In this document: piece after piece, positions 56,287 through 64,000 of the stretch
How the letters are laid out: every line of letters begins with the position of its first letter
Position numbering within the stretch: position 1 is the stretch's first letter
DNA from: Podospora bellae-mahoneyi
Lineage: Eukaryota > Ascomycota > Sordariomycetes > Sordariales > Podosporaceae
Assembly (NCBI RefSeq): GCF_035222275.1
Contig: NC_085884.1
Coordinates: 186,001 to 250,000 of the forward strand
DNA: 64,000 bases
Reading direction: 5' to 3'
Position numbers and translations under genes: made by a program
Notes under the pieces: generated by a model
What the model was told of the DNA's origin: nothing
What the model saw: only the letters and a program-made list of their open reading frames with translations
The model's database searches: none

Positions 56287-59200
56287 GAATCTCCTCTGAT
56301 CTAGTTACCTCCCACCAGGTCAAGGCACACCGCCAAGCACACCCATCGCATCACAAAATCCGCAGTTCGGATGATCCGAGGGATATGTTGCAATTTTGGT
56401 AGTGCGGGACGGCATGCACAGGTGGCAGATGAACAAACACACATGCACACAGACACACACACACACATTGTCCGACCCGTGGGTAAGTGCACCAGCTGAG
56501 TCTGTTGTGACGGTAGACGATATCTGTTTCAGTAGACGAGCATTTGCCGTGGGGGGAACGAGACACTGGTGTAACCGAGTTCATTCTGGAAGAGGGTGCA
56601 GTGGTGATGTGGAAGAAAGGGGTTGATATCATGTAGGGGGTTGCATTTGATGGTCTGTGTTGACCACCTTGCATGTGCTGTTTCCTCTGGTTCTTCTCAC
56701 TCGGGATAGGAGTGGAGCGGCACTCCAGAAATAGTGAACCAGTCTGTTTGATTTTCGCTGTATAGCCTTCACAGCCTTGGTTCTAGGCAGATGGCCAACT
56801 TTGCGGCTCTGCTGCTCATGATGGAGAGCCAAGCCTGGTTTGGTAAAGCAGGGTCATGGCATTTTTGTCATGGCGTCGTCACTTGTAAGCCGCTCGCATT
56901 GCATGATCATGGTCCCCGTGCTTCTTGTTGCTTGTCTGCATCATCTCCAGAATCGAGTCAGCTCGTCGTATGTTTGCCCTATGCACACCACCGCTCACCA
57001 CGCAACGGTCGTCCGATCTCAGTCAGAATGGTTGCTGACGGAAAACAAGTGCTGGCTTCCCACGCCGGGTAGGCGGGTTCACGGTTCAACATGTCAGCCC
57101 AGATCACGTTTCCTCCCGAGCATGTCGCCGTTTTGATTGAGTGAACCTTACCGGTCCGAGGCTTCCACACTTGTTGTCTCATATGCATGGCAACTCGGAT
57201 CTTTCTTGGTTTCTATGACGACTTCTTGTTCTTTTGGCTCCCGCCGATCACCCATCACCCATTCACCTCGGTACCCGTCCCACCCGTTCATCCTCTTTCA
57301 TGATAATACCCTAGAACAAAAGGAAAAGGGGTGGGTGAGACTGATCATAGCCGTTGCGGTTTGAGGTGCGTGGAAAAAAAAAAAAAGGCCCGTCGTTGAT
57401 ACCACCTGATCACAATAGAAGATGACAAGTCACATTTTTCGCAACGGAGATGCAAGATATTGTGTGATGTGAGAGGGGGAGGTGGGCAGAGAGCAAGGTT
57501 TGATGAAATCGATCGAGGGTAAGCACTAGGCTGCTTCAAGACCAGAAGCCATGAACCAGCTGATGACCTGGGTTGCCGGCAGCAGTAGCAGCAGCAGAGA
57601 TAATGTAAGAAGCAGATATTTCCATCCCTACAGGGTGGAATATATGTGATGTATGTACCTGCCTAGACAAGGAGTTTGGGTTCTAGAATTCATGAAGATC
57701 CCTGACCCTGACCTTTATCCCCCCCTCCCTGCGCGCCCCTTGGACAAAGTCGTAAGTTTTTGGGCTTTGTATCACCACACCATCACCACTTCCTCCCTCT
57801 TCATGCACAGTTCTTCAGTTTCACCCATACCTAGAATCAGCCAAGAGGCCGGCCCGGGATTTGTTTTGTTGAATGCGACGGCAACACACAATCAGCTTTC
57901 GGATAGATAGCTAGAACGGCACGAGATTAAACAAGAAGAAAAGATGTAAATACGTTGGCATTTGGTGAGTAAGTACCAACCTACATTGGGCCAGGGTCAG
58001 CGTAAGACGGTGGTTGTATAAGCCGTTTTATATGGGGCAAAAAGCACGCTAGGTAGCAGCCTCTCTCATCGATCAATGAGGAAAATGAAGCTTCTCGGTC
58101 CGGGTTTCTGGTTAATAGGTTAGATGATCCCTTGAAAATGCTCATTTTCGAGCTTCCCTACCACTGACCGAGCACTCTCACAAGATGGCTTCTTGCTTTT
58201 CCCCCCCCCCAAAAAACCACTCCCCCAGACGCAGGTGAAGGTCGTCTTTCTTGGCGTAGGATTTCCAATACATGTCATGTTGTACTCCCACATCCACCCC
58301 CCGGTCCGTTTATCGCGGCGTCATGCCGTTGGTCCTGCACGCTGCACAAAATATATGAGAGGAAAAATGTCGCTTCTGCTTTCCTACTTGCTGCACTGAA
58401 CGGAAGGATGTTCCGCTCCCGTGGTCCTCCATGCCTCAAACCTCCCGCCCCGTCGTCGATCGTACCCCCCGCCCTCCCCAGTTCGACGCAGTTTTGATCC
58501 TGTGCTTCTCTGACTAGGTAGGTAGATCAACAACCGTCTGACATGGCATTAATACCTAACCTACTACTGATCCTCCTCCAGCTCGGGTATGCCTTGGGAG
58601 GGAGCCATGTAGGAGCAATGCGACGATTCATACCGTTTCAACCGACCAGTGATAACCACCTTCTTCCCACCCCAGTCTCCACCGTCCACAAGGCCCCGCG
58701 ATCGCCCCAGGCAAGGTGACGGCACAGCCCGTTTAGCTAGCTCTTTTTTCTTTCTGTGGAACCGAATGCTACTGTCGTAGGATCTGTGGTGATGATGGAG
58801 GGAAGGAAGAAGAAGCAGGCCAACGGCGCAGCAGCAACTCGACTCAGCAAAGAGAAACCCCACGTCCAAGGAAACATGAACAAGGCAGAGGGGCACGGCA
58901 AAATATACTATTTGCATATAAGCAGGGGGAAAAAAAATCAGAGAAGACTGGGGGATCGCCAACAGGGTTGCCCAAAACTCGGCAGAAACCACCAATTCTC
59001 CCCAGGATGGCCCCCAACAAGAATGCCAGTCAGTCAGTGCCTGAACCTTTTCGTTCCTGTCTTTGTTGCTCTCGCCTCGGTCCCCAAGAGGCCTGCGAGA
59101 GAAGCACCTCGCATTCGGCCCCTACGCGATGGTGTAAAAAGGGTTGAACCGCTCGCACAAGTGCCATGGGACAGGGTATTCGGTATATATGTATGTTGCG

Positions 59201-59811
59201 TGGTTGGTGGTTCGAGAAAAACGTCTCGATTTTATCCGTGTAACCCTAACCCATCAACTCTCAGTCATGCTCCTCGCTGTTGGCACCCCCCCTACTTCTC
59301 TACTCGCCCTGTGCAGCAAACCCTGGCATTCTTTTGCCTGCCCTATCCTGCCCTATCCTGCCCTACGAAGAAGGAGGGCTGCATTAGCTCACACACCCCA
59401 TCTGCTTGGATGGCTGCACGACCCAAAAACGGTGTGCGGGATATGAGTTGCAGCAGCAACAACTGCCAACAACAGTTAGGCAATACGGTGGTGGCCTCTC
59501 TCTTTTGCTGCGCCGCAGGGCACTCGGTTCGGTAACCTTTTTCTTCTCTCAAAACCCCTGTTTGCCCCCCTCCTCTTTGCCGAGTGGGAATTGTTACCCT
59601 TCTGGGAACCACGTCTCTGAGTGGTCCAGGAGTGCGAACTTGAATCCATCATCCAGCACCGTTTTCTCCGTGCAACAATGAACCAAGATTTGTGGTTGTG
59701 GTTGAGGTGGATACCGTCGGCCCTGAAGATACACAGACACCTACACGTGAAGGACGATGATCATCTTCTGCATATTCGCCGTCGGAGATTGCAGCGGACC
59801 ACGCAGCAATA
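56287..59811. other. 3.5-kb gene-free stretch between convergent genes
   Basis: Lies between two stop codons. No supported gene; a plus frame of 259 codons at 58756-59535 starts at a GTG and has no coding character. A short CA repeat is at about 56441-56466, a telomere-like TAACCCTAACCC at about 59240, and a 10-bp tandem repeat (CCTGCCCTAT, 2.6 copies) near 59337-59365. Confidence 0.45.
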
Positions 59812-60526
59812 TCAAGGCAAGTTCTTGGGCACCGAAGGGAAATAGTTTGGATCGCGCAGTCTTTCTCGGTTCCGTTTGGCGATCTCGGCTTGCCTCTTCT
59901 TGAACAGCCGCTGTTGGAAAAAGGTGCTGCAGAAAACTTGGTCAGCACCCGGCCCTGTTTCGCCCAGAAAAGGTTCACGGAAGCAAAGCATGGAGGGAAA
60001 CTGACGGTTTGAGTTCAAACACGCGAGGCTCTTCCTCCTCGGCTGGTGAAGCTGATGTCTCCTCTTTTTTCTGCAAGACCGTTAGCACAGGCACACGACA
60101 CGACACCGCCAGGGGGAGGAGGGAGGAGGAGGCGGGAGAGTTGGCGGATCTAACCGTTGCTGCCGCCTTGTCCTTGTCCTTGTCATCTGTCTTTTTGGTG
60201 TCATCCTTCTCGTCCTTGTCGTCCTTGTCCTCCTTGTCCTCCTTCTTCTCTGCCTTTTCCTTCTTCTTCTTCTGTTTCTCTTCGTACTCCTTCTTCACCC
60301 GCTCAATCTCGTCTTCCAGCTCCTTCTTCTTGCGCGCTTCGATGGCGGCATGGTCGATCTTGGGGGTGCAGAAGCCTGTGTCTTTGAGATGAGAAGGACA
60401 GACGTAGAACCAGTCTTTGCTGTCCGGTGTGATCAGGACACTGGAGCTGGGCTTGTAGCAAATCTCGCATGACTTGGCCGAGGTCTCGGCAACCTTGCGG
60501 TGTGTGTACTTGTTTGGAAACGCCAT
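59812..60526 (-). CDS. vfa1: VPS4-associated protein 1 (Vfa1-like)
   Basis: Minus-strand exons 60155-60526, 60006-60070 and 59812-59926; introns 84 and 79 bp; 183 residues. The first intron has no in-frame stop and is a multiple of three, so it hides in an open frame. The N-terminus has a zinc-type motif C20xxC23 ... C43xxH46 (CEIC and CPSHL), the mark of the Vfa1 family, which binds the ESCRT ATPase Vps4 and affects late endosome sorting. A long Lys/Glu/Asp coiled-coil or single-helix region follows from about residue 60 to 120. The C-terminus, TFFQQRLFKKRQAEIAKR and then RLRDPNYFPSVPKNLP, matches the family's closing helix and tail. The leader, on this strand, holds a long CT repeat starting only 22 bp before the ATG. 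Confidence 0.88.
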
Positions 60527-60543
60527 CTTCGGGCATTCGAGAC

Positions 60544-60611
<68 letters not shown>

Positions 60612-60870
60612 TTGTTTGTTGATGTCGTGATTCCAAATAATGCTGAGCTGTCGACGCGACAAGCCCTAGGCAAGGCGGCCGCGGGGTAGCTCCCTCCAGC
60701 CTAAGCCATAAAAACACCGTGTTTATACAGTACGCGGCACTGTGTTCTCAAAATGTTGTCTGCCCCTGACCAGACGGAGGTCTTCATGAGAGATTGTCTA
60801 TGTTTTTGTATGGACTCGGGTCTATCTTCATGAACCGAGCGAATCTCAAGGCCAGCCAAGTATCCAACTA
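60527..60870. other. Intergenic, Vfa1 promoter and Rtt106 3' end
   Basis: 344 bp between two minus-strand genes. Nearly one fifth of it is the GA/CT microsatellite; otherwise nothing seen. Confidence 0.45.
60549..60604. repeat. (GA)28 microsatellite in the Vfa1 leader
   Basis: About 28 uninterrupted GA units on the plus strand, thus CT on the strand of the gene, ending about 22 bp before the start codon at 60526. Confidence 0.95.
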
Positions 60871-62436
60871 TTAGTCCTCATCCATGCCCTCCCCATCCAA
60901 GTCATTCTCATCATCATCATCATCCTCGCCGCCTTCTGCATCTTCATCGTCTTCCTCTTCACTCGATGTCCCACTTCCTTCGCTTTCACCCTCACTCCCA
61001 GGATCATAATCCTCTTCGTCTTCATCTTCTTCATCCTGTAACCGCTGCTCTGCCTCCCACTGTGCCTTTTCCAGCTCTGTCATGCCCGCAGTCTGCGCAT
61101 TCTCCGCCTCTCCTTCCCCGGTTCCATCAGCACCATTCTCCTCACCAGTGGTTTTATTATTCTCGGCCAGCTCCCTCTTGGCCTTGCGATTTTCAGCCAT
61201 GCTCTTATCCGCCAGACCGTGCCGTTGCACGTAATTAGCATTGATCCCCTCAAAGTCCTCTTTGTCCAGCATGCCAAACTCAATCTCCTTCTCCACATTG
61301 CCCGACTCGTCCACGTCGAGCTCAACCACAATGTTGAACGTCCTCGCCAGCACCGAAGTGAAGCTCAACGCCACGATCCTATCCAGTGGCAAGAACACAA
61401 TCGGCTTCTTGAACCCCCACAGTATCCCCGTCGGCAAGAAGAACAGGTACCCATCTTTGCTCCCCCTGAAGGCCTTGACGTGCACCGCCTTTTCCGTGGG
61501 GCGATGGGCTTGCCTCGTTACCGAGTGGAAAAGTTTTGGGTCCGACGCAACAATGCTGCAAGAGTGGTTCCCTGCGGATTTGAGAGAAGTTGCCAGCGCC
61601 CAGTGGAACAGTGTACTGTAACTGTCCGACACGGCTTCTGCCGTCTTGGCGGAGGCGCCCCCGATCGAGCCTGGCTTTGGAGCTGCCCCGGGGACAGTGA
61701 AGACGAACGGTTCGAGAGCGGCTGGACTCGTCGGCGCAGCACCCGCGGCGGGTTTGGCCGTTCGAGTAGGAAGGTAGCTGTTGCGGGGGAGGACGACGTA
61801 GTTGTGTTGAACTGTGGACTTTTCGGGGACTGGGAGATAGAAGATGTGCTCTGTACGGCGGTGAAAATCACAAAAATCAGTAATTGCCCAGCAAAGACAG
61901 ACCGAGGACAGAGAACGCAACGTACCAATCTCCTTCCATGGGTACACGATCCCCTGCACAGGCGTAGAGCTGCCGGACACGCTTGCGTACAAAAAGTTCT
62001 TGGTGAAGCACACATCGTACTTTTTGCGCTGTGGCGCCGATGCGGAAATATCCTTGACCTCGAGCAGCACCTGTTCTGAGGTAGCTGCGTCAAGACTTAC
62101 ACCTCCTCCCGCCGTACTCCCGTTCGACTGTGTCTGTTGCGACGGCTGTACTTGTGCGATATCGACCCGTCTTCGTTTGGCGGCCGGGCCGTTGTCGTCT
62201 TGTGTAGAGCCATGGTCGGAGGCCGTGGCAATGCGCTCGTATACAAAGCTGGCGATCTCGTTGAACAGTCCGACACGCGCTGGAGTGTCTGGTGTTTTGC
62301 TCGTCAGTATTCTCCCTGGGCCGACATCACGGGGTGCACGACATGGCATACCGGCGGCTTCCTGGATGCCCGCGAGGATGTCTGGTCGCGTTTGGAAGAC
62401 TGATTGGAGAGTCTCAACATTGAGCTTTGCCGGCAT
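60871..62436 (-). CDS. rtt106: Histone chaperone Rtt106
   Basis: Minus-strand exons 62352-62436, 61926-62288 and 60871-61850; introns 63 and 75 bp; 475 residues. Both introns are multiples of three without stops, so the whole locus reads as one false long frame of 524 codons starting at a TTG; splicing restores the family blocks IQEAADTPARVGLFNEIAS and PWKEIEHIFYLPVPEKS. The true start is the ATG at 62436. A short helical N-terminus is followed by the tandem PH-like domains of the Rtt106 fold (for example KDGYLFFLPTGILWGFKKP and LARTFNIVVELD). The tail is a long Asp/Glu-rich region that should bind histones. In yeast Rtt106 deposits H3-H4 behind the replication fork and helps heterochromatin silencing and histone gene control; the same is expected here. 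Confidence 0.93.
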   Translation of the reverse strand: MPAKLNVETLQSVFQTRPDILAGIQEAAGMPCRAPRDVGPGRILTSKTPDTPARVGLFNEIASFVYERIATASDHGSTQDDNGPAAKRRRVDIAQVQPSQQTQSNGSTAGGGVSLDAATSEQVLLEVKDISASAPQRKKYDVCFTKNFLYASVSGSSTPVQGIVYPWKEIGTLRSLSSVCLCWAITDFCDFHRRTEHIFYLPVPEKSTVQHNYVVLPRNSYLPTRTAKPAAGAAPTSPAALEPFVFTVPGAAPKPGSIGGASAKTAEAVSDSYSTLFHWALATSLKSAGNHSCSIVASDPKLFHSVTRQAHRPTEKAVHVKAFRGSKDGYLFFLPTGILWGFKKPIVFLPLDRIVALSFTSVLARTFNIVVELDVDESGNVEKEIEFGMLDKEDFEGINANYVQRHGLADKSMAENRKAKRELAENNKTTGEENGADGTGEGEAENAQTAGMTELEKAQWEAEQRLQDEEDEDEEDYDPGSEGESEGSGTSSEEEDDEDAEGGEDDDDDENDLDGEGMDED

Positions 62437-62572
62437 GGCGGGCAATTGGTAGTGTTTCGAGATGTGGGAGATGCCAAATTACATGTGGTTGTCTATGTGT
62501 GTTTGGAAAATGGTTGCCAGGCTGCCAGGTTGCCTTATCGTGCGTTTGGAGTCTCGAGTTTTCGTGTCTTGG

Positions 62573-62578
62573 ACGCGT
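62573..62578. promoter_or_regulatory. MluI cell-cycle box ACGCGT (MCB)
   Basis: Core site of the G1/S factor MBF in yeasts, 137 bp upstream of the Rtt106 start. S-phase expression would suit a replication-linked histone chaperone; a single hexamer can also arise by chance. Confidence 0.45.
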
Positions 62579-62620
62579 TAATTGACTTGGTTCTGCCATA
62601 ATTTAGGCGCCAACATCATG

Positions 62621-62628
62621 TGACGTCA
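62621..62628. promoter_or_regulatory. CRE palindrome TGACGTCA
   Basis: Perfect ATF/CREB-type site 185 bp upstream of the Rtt106 start codon. Confidence 0.45.
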
Positions 62629-62789
62629 GTTGCAAGTCCCCTAACCCTCTTTCTTGTCCATAGCCAAAACAAAAAACAACATGTCACAGCCGTGCTTGGA
62701 TTGTCCAAAATACCTATCAATTGTTCCGGGACAAAGTCCTTTTCTCTATTTTGACTCTCCAACTCTATCTTACTCTCCCTCAACCCTGG

Positions 62790-64000
62790 TTACTGACCTT
62801 GCACAGCACCGCCGACCACCGTCACTTTTTCCTTGCCATTTCCAGCATCAATCACCAATGTCTCCTTCGGCCCCGTGCTGACCGTCATCGCCGGCTTCAT
62901 GGCCGCCGCATCTGTCGGGGAGGACCGGTCGGCTCTTCCCTTCTTCCCGCGCCGTCTCAAAGTCGGGCTCACTGTTGGGATACCGCCCTGACCCAAGACA
63001 GGTTTTCCCGTCACATGCACTTTCTTGTCCTCGTCCGTCCACGTCTCGAAATCAAGCGATGTCCAATCCTCGGTGCCAATTGTCGGCATCGATTCCATGG
63101 AAATGGGAGTGGTGGTCCAATCCCAGTCTGTGCCGGTCAAGTCGGACTCGATGCTGACTAGGGAGGTGGAGAGGCTGTCTGTCCAGGACCAAGAATCATC
63201 CGTCGTCCAAGACCACGAATCATCTGTGGTGGTGGAGCTTTCCCAGGAGATATCTGAGGTGCTGCTGGCGGTGTCCCAAATCATGGTGGTGGTGGTTCCC
63301 CAAGGTTCCTCGGTCCAGGGGTCGTAGCTGCTGGTGGAAGTGGGGACGGCCGAGTAGGCGCCAGTAGAGTACGAGGTGCATTTCGAGGCTGAATACGAGG
63401 AAGAAGAGCTCGAGGCTTGTGTCATCACCCAGCTTTCTGAGGAGGTCGAGGAGAGCTCCCCATGTTTCGAGTCGTCGTCGGCCGAAGAGGGCGCGTCGGA
63501 CCCCTCTTCACAGTCGCCGTGAAACTGGCCGATGCCATGGGTCGATATGATGTTGGTGCCGCAGTTTTGGTATTGAGCAAAGTAGATCTTGTGCTCCTTC
63601 TGTCGGAAAAGAGCTTTGAGCTGCGTCAGAGGTTGTCAAGTCTCGGATGGAATGAGGCAGACGTACCGTATACCGACCGCAGGAACGTATCTCCAAGAAT
63701 GTAAAACTGATCCCAGGAAGGGACAACGCCCAGGAGACAGAGGGTTTCCTCGTTGTCACCAAACACACCTGGTTCAAGCTGGAAAATAAAGTCTCTGTAG
63801 GGCACACGAATGGTTTGGTTCCCAAAGCCGAAATCAACGCTCCCCTCGGCGTGGAGGTGGGAACAATCGACAATGGTACCGTATGTTGCATTGTCCACGG
63901 CGTCTGGGAAGAACCTTTTGATGTTTTCGAATACATGGTTTGGCACGTATGTGAGGGTGGTACCTGTATCGGGGAGAAAGCGTTCTTCGAAGCTGTGTTC
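62790..64000 (-). CDS. Pepsin-like aspartic protease, C-terminal part (cut by window edge)
   Basis: Only the 3' part is present; exon(s) upstream lie beyond position 64000. Seen exons are 63667-64000 and 62790-63613 with a 53-bp intron. The second catalytic motif of the A1 family, PDTGTTLTYVPNHV, lies near the right edge, and WDQFYILGDTFLRSVY is the usual block before the C-terminal strand. Of three possible acceptors after the CTGAC branch site, only CAAAG at 63614 keeps the frame (SVYALFRQKEHKIYFAQY). After a final QNCGT the protein continues about 240 residues as a Ser/Thr/Trp/Asp-rich tail with tandem DDSWSWT, likely O-glycosylated. It ends without the hydrophobic tail of a GPI anchor. 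Secreted or cell-wall protease, similar to yapsin-type enzymes; the first active site is outside the window. Confidence 0.85.

Larger units (their letters stand above)
62437..62789. promoter_or_regulatory. Rtt106 promoter region
   Basis: 353 bp between the Rtt106 start and the stop codon of the aspartic protease gene. It contains an MCB box and a CRE palindrome within 60 bp of each other. Confidence 0.55.

Noticed and set aside
58564-59535. Frames of 143 (-) and 259 (+) codons
   Set aside because: The long one starts at GTG and is overlapped by the other on the opposite strand; both lack coding features.
61926-62445. Longer N-terminus and unspliced form of Rtt106 (524 codons)
   Set aside because: The upstream start is TTG, and the extra segments break up conserved blocks while carrying good donor and acceptor sites; they are introns.
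1-64000. tRNA, 5S rRNA, CRISPR arrays, LTR elements, virus-like insertions, secondary-metabolite cluster
   Set aside because: By eye I found no tRNA B-box in a cloverleaf, no 5S-like sequence, no spaced direct repeats, no reverse transcriptase, integrase or capsid-type frame, and no NRPS/PKS gene. A covariance-model scan would be needed to exclude small RNAs.

Overview
The window is nuclear DNA of a filamentous ascomycete, most likely a sordariomycete and perhaps one of the Sordariales. The signs are short introns (53 to 138 bp, most 60 to 75 bp) with GTRNGN donors and CTNAC-type branch sites, GC-rich coding sequence in compact genes, two HET-domain (heterokaryon incompatibility) genes, a fungal-type mitochondrial calcium uniporter, a hydroxyornithine acyltransferase, and long CT-rich leaders. 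The taxon is inferred from gene content and style, not from a search. I read 20 protein-coding genes with good support, one of them cut by the right edge, plus one whose 5' end is unclear. I saw no tRNA, rRNA or CRISPR.

Layout. 1-10 kb: a Ser/Pro-rich fungal protein (4333-6082) between two large gene-poor stretches; the right-hand one holds a 233-bp A+T-rich element with inverted ends that looks like a MITE. 10-19 kb: a hemerythrin-like protein (-) diverging from HET gene 1 (+), a short-chain dehydrogenase, a His-rich small protein and an unrecognised protein. 19-31 kb: an MFS sugar transporter (-), polynucleotide kinase 3'-phosphatase (+), a basic nuclear-type protein (-) and a concentrative nucleoside transporter (+). 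31-47 kb: HET gene 2 with two predicted membrane spans (-), a Kha1-type cation/proton antiporter (+), a very acidic 2EXR-domain protein (-), a SidL/SidF-type acyltransferase (-), MCU (-), and a Zn2Cys6 regulator (+). 47-54 kb: a 4.8-kb gene-free stretch, then a C2H2 finger protein (+). 54-64 kb: a Yvh1-type phosphatase (+), a Vfa1-type protein (-), the histone chaperone Rtt106 (-), and the C-terminal part of a pepsin-like aspartic protease (-) running off the window.

The genes do not form one pathway or a biosynthetic cluster; most are housekeeping genes for transport, DNA repair, chromatin, ion balance and protein turnover. The accessory-like part is the HET genes, the MITE-like element and the microsatellites that sit in leaders and an intron. 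I found no convincing new multi-gene system. The observations most worth a second look are the membrane-spanning HET protein, the MITE-like element, a double repeat load in the Yvh1 homologue, tandem basic/acidic repeats in the 2EXR protein, a PCNA-box-like motif in the kinase/phosphatase, and shared CRE/MCB sites in several promoters.

All spliced structures were made by eye from splice consensus, reading frame and family resemblance; none is backed by RNA data.
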